Positions 49,268 to 62,245 of a stretch of 64,000 nt of DNA are shown here, piece after piece. This DNA is from Hypericum androsaemum. Taxonomy: Eukaryota > Streptophyta > Magnoliopsida > Malpighiales > Hypericaceae. The stretch spans positions 310,001 through 374,000 of the forward strand of contig OZ023198.1 in the NCBI GenBank assembly GCA_963995505.1. The letters are read 5' to 3'. Below the pieces are notes generated by a model. That model saw only the letters and a list, made by a program, of their open reading frames with translations. It was not told the DNA's origin and ran no database searches. Each line of letters begins with the position of its first letter. The stretch's first letter is position 1. Made by a program: the position numbers and the translations under genes.

Positions 49268-52200
49268 ATGGGTTTTACACTGATCAGAAAAAGAAGGCTT
49301 CTTCTAGCTAAATGCTATTGCCTCCTCCCTATCTTGGTTCCTCTTTTCCTCTTTCAGAGCTCCATTGCGCTTGCTTCTTCAGGTAGGCTAAATTACACTA
49401 ACTACAGGAGAGTTAGTAGCTTGAGACTTGACAGGATCCAGAGGCACTTGGACAAGGTCAACAAGCCTCCTGTTATCACTATAGAGGTTGGCATTTATTC
49501 ATTTTTAGTATTTCCATTATTAATTCATGTTCTAAGATATGGACTTTTATAGTGTAGCCTGTTTTTCTTTCTAATGAAATATAGTTTGATCTTACAGAGT
49601 CCGGACGGCGATATCATAGATTGTGTTCATAAAAGAAAACAACCAGCGTTTGATCACCCTCTTTTGAAGAATCACAAGATCCAGGTACAACTTGAACGAT
49701 TTATTTTTTTCTACATGCAACTTGTTCAACCCTTTCCAATTTCCTTTTTTTTTCCATTAAGAAACTTGATTTTTTCTTTTTTTTCTTTTTTGTACTTTGA
49801 CCATAGTGCTAGGGGAATTGCTAACTCTTAGGGAAAAGGGTATTTTGGCTTCTAATGTATTATTCTTCTCTCTTTCACTGTTGCATGTTAAACTTTCAAT
49901 TGTTTCTCCAAAGCCATTAATTACCACCAACTCCAACCAGCTGAATTTAATTTCACCGCTAAATAACTATATATTTTCAACAGTCAGGTACACTTTCCCA
50001 AGCACATAACAATAAATTATCTCTGACCCTCAAAAAACAAAGTATCCAAGTTAATTAATTGTTACCCTTCAAAAAAAAAGTTAAATAATTGTTGATAATT
50101 TTTTTGACAGAGAGTCCCATCCCAATGGCCCAAACCAACTAGGAAGTTGGAGGAGGAAGAAGAAGAACAAGGATCAATGGATTCTTTTAAAAGGAGTGGG
50201 AAAGGCCCTTATATGGAAGGAGGGGTCCCTAGAGGTGCATGGCAAATGTGGCATAGGAATGGGACAAGGTGCCCTGGAGGGACGGTTCCAATACGGCGGA
50301 GCTCAGTGACTGATGTCCTGAGGGCCAAGTCTTTGTTTGACTTTGGGAGGAAACGACCTGTCGTCTCTACTACCACTACTGATCGCCGTAATGACGTACC
50401 TGACATTATTAGTGAGAATGGCCATGAGGTACTCTACATCCTAATTATCATATTCGTAATCTCTTTTATCTTCTTTTTTTTCAAAGGTTTTTCTCTTTTA
50501 TCTTCTTTGAGTTGTAATTAATATAATATCAAGATATGTTAATCCTTCTCATTCATAAAACAAAATAGTTTGTCCTGTTTTTTTAGCCTTGTTTGATTGT
50601 TTTTAATAAGCATTTTACATATTAAGTTGATTTTAGCACAATATTAAGTAATGTTTCGAGAGCTAAAATTAGATTTGCAATAGTATAAGTTGTAGCACAC
50701 AGTGAGTCGATAATTCCAGGAAATGCTCCTTATAGTAAGGGACTAAATTAGAAGGAAGATATTCTAGGGTATTTTTCCATAGGTTACCTCAGAAGAATAT
50801 TCATTTAACAAGAAAATTAACATTACGTCAAGTAGGCCCTAAAGAATCCTATTGGGTGATTAATGTTGATATATTTGGTATATCAAATTTTTAGAATTTT
50901 ATCAAACGATAATTTTATCGTAGATTTTACTGTTCAAGTTGTCTCTCTTATTTTTATTTAAGGGTAAGATAGTCATAGCTCTTTTATTTTTGAAAAAAAT
51001 GATTAATCAGAATATTATAATATTAACATTTTTTTTCCAAAATTGATTAGTTTTGAATCCAAATTTCGATAAGTTTTTTGCGAATAACTAGTAAACTGGC
51101 AAAATATCATTGAAATATGAGTATTTTGCTTATTATTAACATATCAATAGTACAAACACTTGCTATAAAATAATCATGATTAAACTACTCTACTACTACC
51201 TTTCAAAAAAAACTACTCTACTACTACTCTGAAATCGCATTTTCTTTTTCTGCACCGGACTCTCCAGTAAGAATCTAAATTTGAGAGAGAAAATTCGGAT
51301 CGCCAAAAAGAAATCTACCGTCAAAATAAAAGGCAAATCATACTGGCAATAGCTTTTAATAATTTTTATTTTTCCTCTTATTTCCTGTATCCATTGGATG
51401 ATACGACTTTTTTGAGGGTCAAACATAGATCAACCAAATATCACCACAAATCTTTTTGTGTGCAGCATGCAATCGCCTACACTGGAACATCGCAGGAGGT
51501 GTACGGAGCGAAGGCAACATTAAACGTGTGGAACCCATCAATACAAGTGGTCAACGAGTTTAGCCTATCGCAGATCTGGGTTCTCTCCGGATCATTTGAC
51601 GGCTCAGATCTCAACAGCATAGAAGCTGGGTGGCAGGTACTACTTCTTCCATTTCTTATTTTTTAACAGAATATTGTCGCAACTTAAAAAATAATTTTTT
51701 CAATAATATATTTTAAATTTGTTAATAAAAAATGTACACGCAAATTGCTCGTGTTTGATAGCGAAAATGTATCCATTTGAATTCGTAAACTGCACGACAT
51801 CGAGACTGGAGGTCGTGCAATCCAATAATATTTGTCGTCATAAGGATATAATTATGTATACACAACGTAAGTGAAACGCAGACAAGATTAGTTAATGCGA
51901 AAATGTAAATATTCTAAAATTGTGAATACATTTTTCTGTTTTATAATATAGTTTTTTTGGTGGGATATTTGAAGTCTTTATTGTTCTACTAGTCAGGTCA
52001 GTCCGGAGCTTTATGGTGACAGCAGGCCAAGATTGTTCACGTATTGGACAGTAAGATTTCTCCTATTTATATTCCTCGTAATATTTTCGTCTCCCAATTA
52101 TTTGATTAATCATTAACCAAATAAAAACGAAATACTTCTTTCGAACTTATTTATTCTCCTTTGGGTAAAAAACTTAATTTGTTTTGAATGATTGGCTGCG

Positions 52201-53492
52201 AAGTCACTCCATGCACAATAATGTGCAACAACCTTTGGTGGCTTTTAATAGAAGCAGCTGGCCAGCTGCAAAAACTTAAAATCGAAATAAATTTGATCTC
52301 GAGTTCAAATTTTTATTAACGTAGAAATGTTAGATATTTGATATGAGAACTTTGTCATATTTTAAGAGTCGTACCGACTCAAACCTGAATTTGTCGGCTC
52401 AATGAATATTCGGATACGATATCGCATAAAAGGGCTAAAAGGGTGAAAGAAGTTAAAGACGTGCCTTAAAATTCACTTGTCCCTCGCCTTTGAGGTGGTA
52501 CTCACATGTTTGGCCTCTGCATCCTTAAATCTGTTAGGTGATGAGTACAGCATCGCCATCCAAATATAATATGATTGTCTTATCAGGCCTTTTTTGTAAA
52601 ATATTGTGTTGTTTTTGTTCTTTTCAAAATACAGAAAAAGGTACCAAATTAATACGGCGAGTGGCCCTCAAGTACACCTTGTGACAAAAAAGTGTACTAA
52701 AAGCGTGAGTAACATTTCTAAAAAAAATAAGAAATGAAACAATGTTGTTTGGTCAAAAAAGGTCAAACCCTATAGTACTAACGTAAATGTTTCCATAATA
52801 ATGTTAGTAATTTATTGCACGGATAATGTTCGAAAAAGAAAATTGCAACTGATTTTGCATGCAAATTAATATTGTGAAAGTTTGTGAATGATACAGAGCG
52901 ATTCATATCAAGCAACAGGATGTTACAACCTTCTGTGCGCTGGATTTGTTCAAACCAACAGTAGAATATCCATCGGGGCTGCCATTTCTCCTGTCTCAAC
53001 GTTTTCCGGCAATCAATACGACGTCACCATCCTAATCTGGAAGGTACTGTATAACAAATGTTTTAAAAAATACGGTCCGAGCGGAATTTATTGAATTTGT
53101 ATTTGGTGGAACAGGACCCGAAATTGGGGAACTGGTGGATGGGATTCGGCGGGAACACCTTGGTAGGGTATTGGCCGGCAGAAATATTCTCGCACCTAGC
53201 GGACCACGCGACGATGGTGGAGTGGGGCGGCGAGGTGGTGAACTCGAGGGCCAACGGGGAGCACACCACCACCGAGATGGGCTCGGGCCGTTTCGCGGAA
53301 GATGGGTTCGGAAAAGCCAGCTATTTTAGGAACTTGGAGATTGTGGACTCCGACAATAGCCTGATCTCGGCCCAGGGGATCTCGACCCTGGCCGAGAACA
53401 GCAATTGCTATGACATTAGGAGCTACTACAGCAAGGAATGGGGTACCTATTTCTATTACGGTGGGCCCGGGAACAACCCGCAGTGCACTTAA
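49268..53492 (+). CDS. secreted neprosin-domain (DUF239) protein
   Basis: Seven exons, 1374 nt, 457 aa: 49268-49486, 49598-49684, 50111-50428, 51466-51636, 51997-52050, 52897-53043, 53115-53492. A hydrophobic signal peptide (about residues 15-35, ending IALASSG) is followed by the neprosin activation-peptide region (DUF4409: [31 protein letters not shown]). The neprosin domain fills exons 4-7 ([75 protein letters not shown]). The founding member from Nepenthes is a prolyl endopeptidase of the glutamic-peptidase class; most plant relatives are untested, and I cannot confirm the catalytic Glu pair by eye. ATG 49268 is the first in-frame ATG before the signal peptide. The gene is convergent with VIM to its right. 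Confidence 0.93.
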
Positions 53493-54881
53493 TATTATTT
53501 TGAGGGTATTATTGAGTATTACATTTAGTATTGGGTTGTTCCTAGAATTTACTAATCCTTCGCTAATTCTTTGATTGTGTAATTATACTAATAGGATTTC
53601 CAATGTTAGAAAGAGTGCTGCAACAGAGCATTTGCAATATCCAACTGATAACATGCTCAAATCGGTCTTAGAAATTGTCCCTAGAGACTGAGGTATTGTT
53701 GTGTGCCCTTTTAGTTCTAGTATTCTAGGTTATGCTCGATTACCTTAACTCTTCTAGCCAAGTGACTTGGGATACTCTCTAGACAATTCAGATCAAGCAA
53801 CATGATGTGTGAGCCCAAAATCTTAGTGATACATATTCAAATTCGAATTTTATATATATATATGATAAGTAAGAGAGAGCAAAATATATGATATTCAAAA
53901 TTCAAATTCGATATCCGAAATCTGAATTCGATACAATTTTTTATACATATTCGGATATCCGACATGGTGAGTAATGTGGCGACTGCGTCGCATCGTCAAC
54001 TGGGCCGACGCCTCAAGGGAAGAGAAAGCATGAAGGAAAAGGACGAGAGAAAAAAATGTCAGAGATGTTTTGATATTTTATAATTTCAAATTTACATAAA
54101 CAAATATTGTAATATAAACTAAAACTGTAAAAAAAAAATGATAACGTGTGTCTTTTACGCTTATCTAATGCTCAAAACATACATAAAAATACCCAGCATT
54201 GACGAAGGTTACAAAATCACTAATTATGTTTTCAAAACTGCCGATTACAGTTAAACTATTGAATAAATCAAAATTTACCATTTTGTTATTGCAAAATCTT
54301 GTAGCTTTTTTATAAAATCATATTATATATGAATATGATTTTGGATTCAAATGTTCAAATTAATTACAAAAGTTTCGAAAAAAAACCAAACCGAAGTCAC
54401 AGTTGAAATCACCTTTTTTGTCGGTTAAAATTTGGGCAGGTTGACATATAACTAGAAATTTTGGACGGCTTGACTGCAGTCCCAGGCAGAGTTTTTTCAT
54501 TTCCGAAAACACCCGAAAATGAGGTTATGAAGGGCTGAAACCACCTCGACAACTAGAACTAAATGCGTCGGGAAAACCAGCAGCGCAAAATACTGAAGCA
54601 CTGACATAGCGTTAATACGAAATATAATTCCATAACGCTGATATCCTCTTACATTAACAGCTGCTTGGACGAACGAAAGCAGCAAACTACCCGAAATATG
54701 TTCCAGAATCCAAAACATAGTTTGCTTAATGCAAATGGAGCTTAACAGCTCAAAGAAGTGAGTTTCACCTTCAGTTCAAAAAGATTAAAAGATGTCCTTA
54801 ACATGAGGATTCTCGGATTGGTCGCTCGAGGTGCCTACGACTTGTCAAACCCTGGCTGTGTCCTTGTGGATCAAACTGCAG
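53493..54881. other. 3' flanks of two convergent genes
   Basis: Lies between the stop codons of the neprosin gene (+) and the VIM gene (-), so it holds both 3' UTRs. Near 53820-53945 there are repeated attcaaattcga/gatatccgaa words. No gene. Confidence 0.6.
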
Positions 54882-57800
54882 TCATTCAAGATCATCATCT
54901 GATGATCGAACTTGAAGGGTGCTCAATGGTGAATCATTCCCCTCGACTTCTGCACCAACTTCGGGTGTTAGTTGCTTCACTCGACAGTCTTTCGGTGGAA
55001 CAACCTTGTTCTCTTGCTGATCCGCATCTACAGAGGGATCTGTGGCCTCTATCTTCCTCTTCTTGTTGGCCCCTGATTCAGTCATCACTGACAAATCATC
55101 AACTTCAGCTTCAGTTTCCATGGACCCATCTGCCTCGTCCACATCCAGCTTTTCCTCGCTGTCCTCGTTCTCTTCGGGCTCTTCCTCAACTTCAGCCTCA
55201 CTTTGGAGCGACTCGATCAGAGACTGTAGCTCGTTATTGACCTACCAAAACCATCCACATATAAATAATCTCATATCACAGCAAGAGAACAACCAAGGCC
55301 ACAGATTTTAGTGAGACGAAAAAGTTTGTTAAGAGCAAAGTTGTTACTAGAAGGTGTGAAGTAAACCTACAAGATTCAACCATTTTAACAATAACGACTT
55401 ATATCGGCATAGAAAGTACATCATGCCCAGAGGCCTGTATATGGTATAAATACCTTGGGATTTTGGAGAAAATCAGCAATATCAGTAGGACACTCGGGGC
55501 ACTTCAAGATATTCTTTTGTGCTCGAAGTGTCCGGCCACCTCTGTTTCTTTCCCTTAATCCAGTCTGCCCTTGGAAAGCATCCACCAAACATGATTGGCA
55601 AAAGTTATGAGCACACGGGGTTGTCACGGGTTTGTTCATCACTTTCCGACAAATTAAGCAACTGAACCCTGCACTTGCCAAACAGTCATATCAGTTAAAG
55701 TATGCTGCTATACTGAATTTCAAATCTTATTCACACCAATACAATATCCAACCATCGATTAGATTTCAGGAGAGCCGATCCCAGCAATAAACTTATACCT
55801 ATGAAAACATGTCAAACTATTCAACAGAACGTCAATTTTTGCACTGAACAAGGACAATTTGCTTCCATGACAAGATACTCAAGCACATTACAAATATAAT
55901 GAACTTGCAAAACAACCAGAGGCCACAACAAGGAAATCCGGTAATGACCTCTAAGAATTCTCTCTCTGTTGCTCAAATGTTGTCCTTTCCTCGATCTCTT
56001 TCTGTCTACAGCAGAAACAATATCTACAGCCTTTCTGCTGGTAGGTGGAGGTGTTGTCCATTTCCAGCGAGAATCCTTTTCCTGAGACAAATTACTTGTT
56101 AGAGTTTGTTCTAAAAATAAGCAGAGAGAGAAACTAATCAAAGATTATAATTAACAGGAGCTCAAATAAGAAAAAATACTGCCATTTCTCTTCCTCAAAT
56201 TAGAAAATCTTGATCAATTTCAACATTTTATCCCACACATGACAAAATCAAAGAAAATTCAACAATCAAGCATCTGTTTAGCTTCTTCAAAATTATGAAA
56301 AAAATATCATAAAACAGAAACCCCTGTTGAGAACACAACTTGTTATTAATCTACGTCAAGTTCATATATTCTAAAAAAGACGTCATTGGCTTACATCAAA
56401 GTCCCATGCAGCGCTTTCTTTCCTTTCTGTAATGTCAACAGCCTTTTTCAGCTCTGCAACTTTTGGCAAAGGCCTGGGCACATCCCCACGTTCATCACTG
56501 CAAATAAAGTTGACAGCCTTTAATGCAAGAGGACAATGAATCCATCTAATAACAGATCAACTAAATGACAAAAACAAACCTTGTCCACGGAGCTGGTTCA
56601 TTGTCACATCTTACAAACAGATATCTGCAGATCTTATGGCCCTGAAATGAAAAGATTATGTCGCGTGTTGCAAGTGCATGTCTGCGTCAAAAAATTAAAG
56701 CAGCAGCACCAAGTATATAGATAGAGCATGGATGACATTTACATCGTTTCTAACTTTTCGCCAACATTTCTCAATCCTGTAAACACCATCATAGCGCACC
56801 CCCTTTTCAGGTGCATATGAAGAACGCTTCTCCTTGTGGGATCTGCACAATGTAAAGCATAACAAAGTGAATGATCTACAAGTCCAGGCTACTCAGATAA
56901 AAATTACATGATTTTTTCATAGATTATATTGGGGGCTGAATTGCCTACAATTCATTGAACCAAAAAATCAAAAAGAAATATTTTAAAAGAACAAGTAGCA
57001 TCCAAAAGTTGTCAGTATAAGTTCAACAACGCAAGTTAATTATTCTTCTGTGGTCCATAAACGTGTGCATGACTGATTTTAGCAAAGCGATTAGGATAAT
57101 CAAACAATAATTCATTTGAAAAAACAATAGAACAAAAAATAATTATCTAATCATAGGGATGTTGCCTTACCTAACAACTCGGACAGGATAACCCTTTTTA
57201 CAGCTAACTCTGAGGGCCTCGTTAGACTTCTCAAACTTTTGATCAAAGGACTGCTCTTTGTTAGTGCGCTTGTTACCACTGAGATCTCTACCCCCACTGC
57301 CACCTCAATGGTAAGTGTAGTAATTGGCGTGAATGAAGCAACAAAGTATAGTGAGAAAGAAGAATAATTTACTTGAATAAACGAAAAGTCGTGAACAACT
57401 ACAGGAATGCAGGTCCTTCAAAGCTGAAAAATATAATGGTCAGTGGCAACAATGTAACTCCTCTTAATATGGAGGCACTCTTATCAACATGCAGGAGAAA
57501 AGAAGCAATTGAACAGTTTATATCATGATTGGCAGAAAATAAGGTTCTTAAAGGAAACATCTTAAAGCATAACATTTTAAGGAGAATCTACAAGAGTATG
57601 TGATGAGAAATTATGATATCAACTGGCGTTTTATCCTTTACAGCCTCCTAGTTAGATCAAAACATTTAATTCTATAGAAGGTAAGTAAGAGCACAGTTAG
57701 AAATCCAACCTTCCAGTATAGAGAAACCATTCGCCATGATCCTCGTCATCCAGATATCCTCCAGAAAGGGCCACTGACTGAGCACCATAGTTAGACTGAC

Positions 57801-60099
57801 CAGCGATACCGGCAACATGTGGCAAGTGAGCCCCCCATTGGCGGCATTCCAATCTATCCTCCCAACATTCCCCAACTAGCACACCCTGATTTCTCTCAGG
57901 ATCATTCTCAGCCAGTATGGGACCAAAATGATCAGGTGCAATTGTGACAAATATCTTCCCACTGCAAGCATTTGCCTTACCAGCCTTTTGTGCTCGTTCT
58001 GTGGTATAAGCCTTCTCTGGCCTATGTTGATTGTGCACAAAATGGTAAACCTTGGCCGGCCCACCAGATACAGCTGATTTTGACATCTTTGCCAGACGAA
58101 TGGCAGCTACAAGGCTGGCATTGATGCGAGGCTGACTAGCCATTTTCGGAGGGATTACTGATCGGCATTTGACACAAGTACGATTACCTTGCCCTAGCCA
58201 TTTCTGGAAGCATTTCAAGCAGAAATTGTGGCCACATGGTGTCTGAATCGGGAGACAACAGAAGAAGATTAGTACAATGAAGGTTTATCATACAAAAACC
58301 TTCCATAAAACACAAGCGCCTGAGTTTAATAAATGATCAAATATCTTTGGATGATCTCCCTTGATGTAAATGCTTAGAAATGTGACGAAGAAAAAGATGC
58401 TAAACTGACATTACATATGCAGATCCAGAAAGTTATCTACATATTAGAGATTTTCAAGAAAAATGTTATCTATGTAACAAATAATTCTAATAAATCAAAA
58501 TCTCAAATACTATAACTAGAAAGCTCCATTAATAATCAGAAAATAAACACAAGTGAAGAGCATTAAATAACAAGAGGATACATTGACAAGGTTTAATATT
58601 AAAATTGAGGTTCCATTATCAAACCAAATCTTGGAGCAGTGGTAAGTTGCGCAAACAGTGATATATCAGTCACGCGTTCGAACCCTCACCCCACGCTTGC
58701 AGACCAGATGCCCCCTTTTTAACATAAAGCTACTGTTAAATAAATCAAATCTCAAATGCTAACACTAGAAAACTCAATTTAGTAAAGCAGGGAATAAAAC
58801 AAGTGAAGAACATTAAATAGCAAGAGGATACTTTGAGAAGGCTTAAAATTATAAAAATTAAGATTCTGTTATGGAAGCAAGTCTTGGAACAACGGTAAGT
58901 TGCCCGAATAGTGATATGTCAGCTATGCGTGACATAAATCAACGCGGGAAAATTTACCAACAACATCATTTACGAGGGAACGTCAACCATTTGTCACATA
59001 AACTACCAGACCAGAAAGAGTGAAATCCATGCAACCACCATTCCATTTTTGAAGTTCAGCAACACTTCCACTACAATGTGCAGTAGGAATAAATAACTGC
59101 ATAGACTGAAATTATTTCAAAACTATAAATGTGTCCACAGCATCCAGAACAAGGATGCATCCCCTCTTTTAGATATAGCTGCAGCTGGATCAAGAAAGTC
59201 GTTCCATCTACGCAACAGCCTTCCAAATTTGCATCCACGCAACGGTCTAGTTATTAAAGTGGATACCAAGTCGTTGCAAACGGGCAAGTACAGCCGCAGC
59301 ATCGTTCACGGAGCTTCATAAATCTTCCGTTGGATCAGGAAAACAGCTAAACCCTAGCAACTGCCTTCCAAATGTTTAGTTCTATAACATCTACGCAATT
59401 AATGAGATAAGCAAATGTTCATTCAAATCAAATCCGCACAGGAATACGGGTCATTAACATCGTCCGGGAGGCGACACCTCCCTTTTCTAAACCTATGCAA
59501 CAGCCTTTCAAAATGTCCAAAGCAATCACATCAATGCAGGAACGATAAGCATTCTTCAACATTTCACGCTGAAACCCGAACATTCGAAAGACCAGAGCGT
59601 TTATAAACACATTCAAACAGCTAACAACAGGAAAATTGAGAGGTCTAACCGTGACAGGACGATCCGGAAGAAACTGGCAAAAGGAGCACTGAAAGCTCGC
59701 ATCCAGGACCTCGAAAACGTCCTTCCCTTTCTCATTCTTACCATCCACGCCCTCCTCCTCGTCATGGTCCACGGCCATGCCGTTATGAAGCTTTAGCTTC
59801 CTCTTCGCCTTCTCCTTCTCCGTGAGGCTATCGTCGGCCTCGATCTCCCTAATCGCCGCCACCAGGGAGTTCCCGCCGCCGGCCGCGCCCCCCGCCCCGG
59901 CGCAGGCACCGAGGTCGGAGCAGTCCGGGCACTTCCACTGCAGAGTGGAAGCGAGGGACTCCGGGAGGGCGGAGAGGCAGGTGGCGTGCCAGGGAGTGGT
60001 GCACGTGCCGCACGTGAGGGTGTCCTCCGCCAGCGGCTTGGCCTTGCACTTCATGCACACGCCCTCGAGGTCGCACGGGAGCTGGATTTCCTGAGCCAT
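54882..60099 (-). CDS. VIM1: VIM/ORTHRUS E3 ubiquitin ligase (PHD-RING-SRA-RING)
   Basis: Nuclear methylcytosine-binding ubiquitin ligase, the plant counterpart of UHRF1, needed to maintain CG methylation. Nine exons, 2082 nt, 693 aa: 60099-59650, 58242-57710, 57296-57171, 56842-56743, 56641-56580, 56497-56395, 56081-55949, 55668-55454, 55241-54882. Domains: PHD, residues about 15-62 (CMKCKAKPLAEDTLTCGTC to WKCPDC); RING1, about 137-178 (CSFC … PCGHNFCLKCF … CVKC); SRA/YDG, about 255-420 (GVLVGECWEDRLECRQWGAH, SNYGAQSVALSGGYLDDEDH, TGSGGRDLSGNKRT); RING2, about 505-565 (CLICRKVMNKPVTTPCAHNF, CPEC); then an acidic tail with KKRK near residue 640. It is longer than Arabidopsis VIM1 (about 645 aa), mostly in that tail. 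The orthologue within the VIM1-5 group is not decided. Intron 1 carries a duplicated SINE-like block. Confidence 0.94.
58498..58935. repeat. ~250-bp duplication in VIM intron 1 with SINE-like heads
   Basis: Two diverged copies, about 58498-58690 and 58747-58935, share atctcaaat, caagtgaaga, attaaat, caagaggata, cttggarca and ggtaagttgc, 250 bp apart. Copy 1 has an A-box-like ttggagcagtggtaag (about 58631) and a B-box-like gttcgaaccc (about 58676) and ends near a T run, as a tRNA-derived SINE would. Copy 2 has lost the B box. Confidence 0.65.
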
Positions 60100-60170
60100 T
60101 CCTAGAGAGAGAGAAACTAGAGAGAGAAATGTAGAGAGAGGGAGTGAATGAGGGAGCGACGCTTGGGGTT

Positions 60171-60177
60171 TTATATA
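60171..60177 (-). promoter_or_regulatory. TATA box of VIM gene
   Basis: The minus strand reads tatataa, about 72 bp upstream of the start codon, followed by a CT-rich leader (repeated ctctct) typical of plant 5' UTRs. Confidence 0.55.
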
Positions 60178-61540
60178 AGGGGAGGGACAACTTTTGGTTA
60201 ATTAATTAGTATTAATAATTAACCCAAGTGGGAAAAGGGAGTGGGTGGGGGGAAGAGAGAGAAAGAGATGGAGCGCGGGATGTGAAAACAGAAGAGAGAG
60301 AAGGGGGCGGGGTTTTAGGGAAATTTTTCGAAATTGGGAAGGCTTGGCGGGGTGGCCTCTTATTGCCATTTATGTGTCAAGTCACAAGCGACGTGACTTT
60401 CTTCTGACACCGAACTATGGGCGACTGTTGAATTTTATTCCAGAAAATTTGATTTAGATTTAAAATAATTTGTATGAGTCTAGATTTTTATTTGAATTTG
60501 TGTATTTGAATAAATCTAATACGAATTATAATTTTTATAATTTGAATTTGTCAATTATAATTCAAATTTATCGACATAACCTGAACATCGTGTTCAACAC
60601 AGTTTGCTTTCTCCGAAACAATTTTTCTAAATTAATATAAAGAAGTTTTGGCAAAAAAATTTTAGAAAATATGTTCTCATAAAAATTGTCAAGAGTCGCA
60701 TTCTCTGACGGAATAAACAGAGACTTAAATAAATTTAGTTCATTTTATTAAAAAAGAGAAAAAAGAAAAAGATAACTATTTGGAATTATTTTATGTTTGG
60801 ATACATCTAATCTAAGGATTTGGACCGGCGTTGAAGTCAATAAGGACGAAATAATTTTATGTTTTTAAAGAAAAATGCTTAAAAGGAGTCAACCCTAGCT
60901 TATTTTGGTAAGCTCCTTCAAAAAATGCTTATTTTGGTAAAGCGCGTACGGGCCAGAAGGATTAGTAATAAATGCGATAATCTTTGGTAAGTAGTGGTTA
61001 ATTCCCCGAAAGAAAAGTTACTTGTGTTGGTGGGGTACTAATGGCAACTACTAGATTGTGATCTGGTAACAGATCCGTGAAAATATTTTTTTACTTTTGC
61101 AAGAGAATATGATTTCTCTATTTTCTGAGTGAAGGTACTTTCTTTCTATCCTAATTAAACAACTTTTTTCATTACATTGTAAAATATCTTTAGTCCAAAC
61201 AGAGTGTAAATGGAGAAAAATACTAATAAGTTATTTTTGGTAGAAAAATAGTAATAAGTTAGAATGTTAAAGTAGGATTGATCTTATTAATATTAAGGAA
61301 TTTACCCAATAATTAAGAGAACTACGCAATAATTAATTACATAATTAATGGTGATTATAGTATACCTAATCTAGCCATTGAGTAATTAGGGAGACAACTA
61401 TACTAGTCTTTAGGCTAGCTGTTAGTGCGCGCGAGAGAGAGATATTTGTTAGGTTATCAGTGAGAAGGATCCAAGCGCGCAACTTGGATGTTCTTGGACA
61501 TCACGAGCGGCATGTCACTCGTGGAAATGATATTCAATTA
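60178..61540. other. VIM upstream and AT-rich intergenic DNA
   Basis: After a purine-rich VIM upstream segment the sequence is AT-rich with no gene. It may include the degraded LTR of the Copia relic at its right end (near 61430-61550). Confidence 0.45.
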
Positions 61541-62245
61541 TGCACCACTCCCCTCAAGTTGGGAAGTATAGATCACATACACCCAACTTGGATAAGTGGA
61601 ACTCAAACCGATTCGTACGAATTAACTTAGAAGCGACGTCTATGACATCTCTATTGTCACAGTGCAACTCATTGGACAATTGGCTTGTAGTTTAATTCTA
61701 TCAGCAAGCTTCTTATCCACACCAGTTCACATATAGTTGATGCTATTGATTTGTATTCAGCTTACGCACTCGATCTTGCGACTACATTTTACTTATTGAG
61801 CCTTCAGATGACATGGTTGTTGCCAACAAATATAAAATAATCAGATGTGGACTTTCGATCATCCACACATCCAGACTAGTTTAAATCAGCAAAAGCAAAT
61901 ATGTGTAAGTTATAATGTTTCTTCATTTATGTCCCTTTACATGATAATCATGTGTAAGTGCAAATAACTCAACATGAATGGTTTTAGGAGAACGCATTAC
62001 ATGGCTAACAAGACTAACAACATATGTAACATCAAGACGAGTAATAGTCAGGTAAATCAGGTTACAAAAGATCTCAAGAAGTATAAAATGTTAACCTCGC
62101 CTTAATAATTAGATACTTTAACGTCACCTTACTGCACAAGAATGAGAAGCACTACCATGATTAGGTCAAATACGACCATAGAAATCATTGTCTGAACACC
62201 TAGAAACATGCATGTCTATTTGTCATATTCATCATCACATATTTT
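61541..62245 (-). pseudogene. Copia RNase H and 3'-end remnant
   Basis: Read on the minus strand, the segment gives TRLDVTYVVSLVSHVMRSPK (about 62040-61980), FVGNNHVI, NVVARSSA then AEYKSIASTICELVWI (about 61800-61730), LHCDNRDVIDVASK (about 61670-61630) and KLGVCDLYFPT before a stop (about 61590-61560). This is the order of a plant Copia polyprotein from late reverse transcriptase through RNase H to the C-terminus. Stops and frame changes interrupt it, so it is an old relic, unrelated in age to the full-length element at 38833-43715. Confidence 0.75.

Noticed and set aside
52634..52704. Possible extra exon in the neprosin gene, bounded by atacag and gtgagt
   Set aside because: The known domain continues directly from exon 5 (FTYWT) to exon 6 ([10 protein letters not shown]); including this piece would interrupt it.
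54758..55311. Long plus-strand frames opposite the VIM last exon
   Set aside because: Antisense shadows of the acidic C-terminal exon; the spliced minus-strand protein explains the sequence.
58631..58690. tRNA gene candidate from A-box and B-box words
   Set aside because: No cloverleaf can be formed and the spacing and tail suit a SINE head instead.
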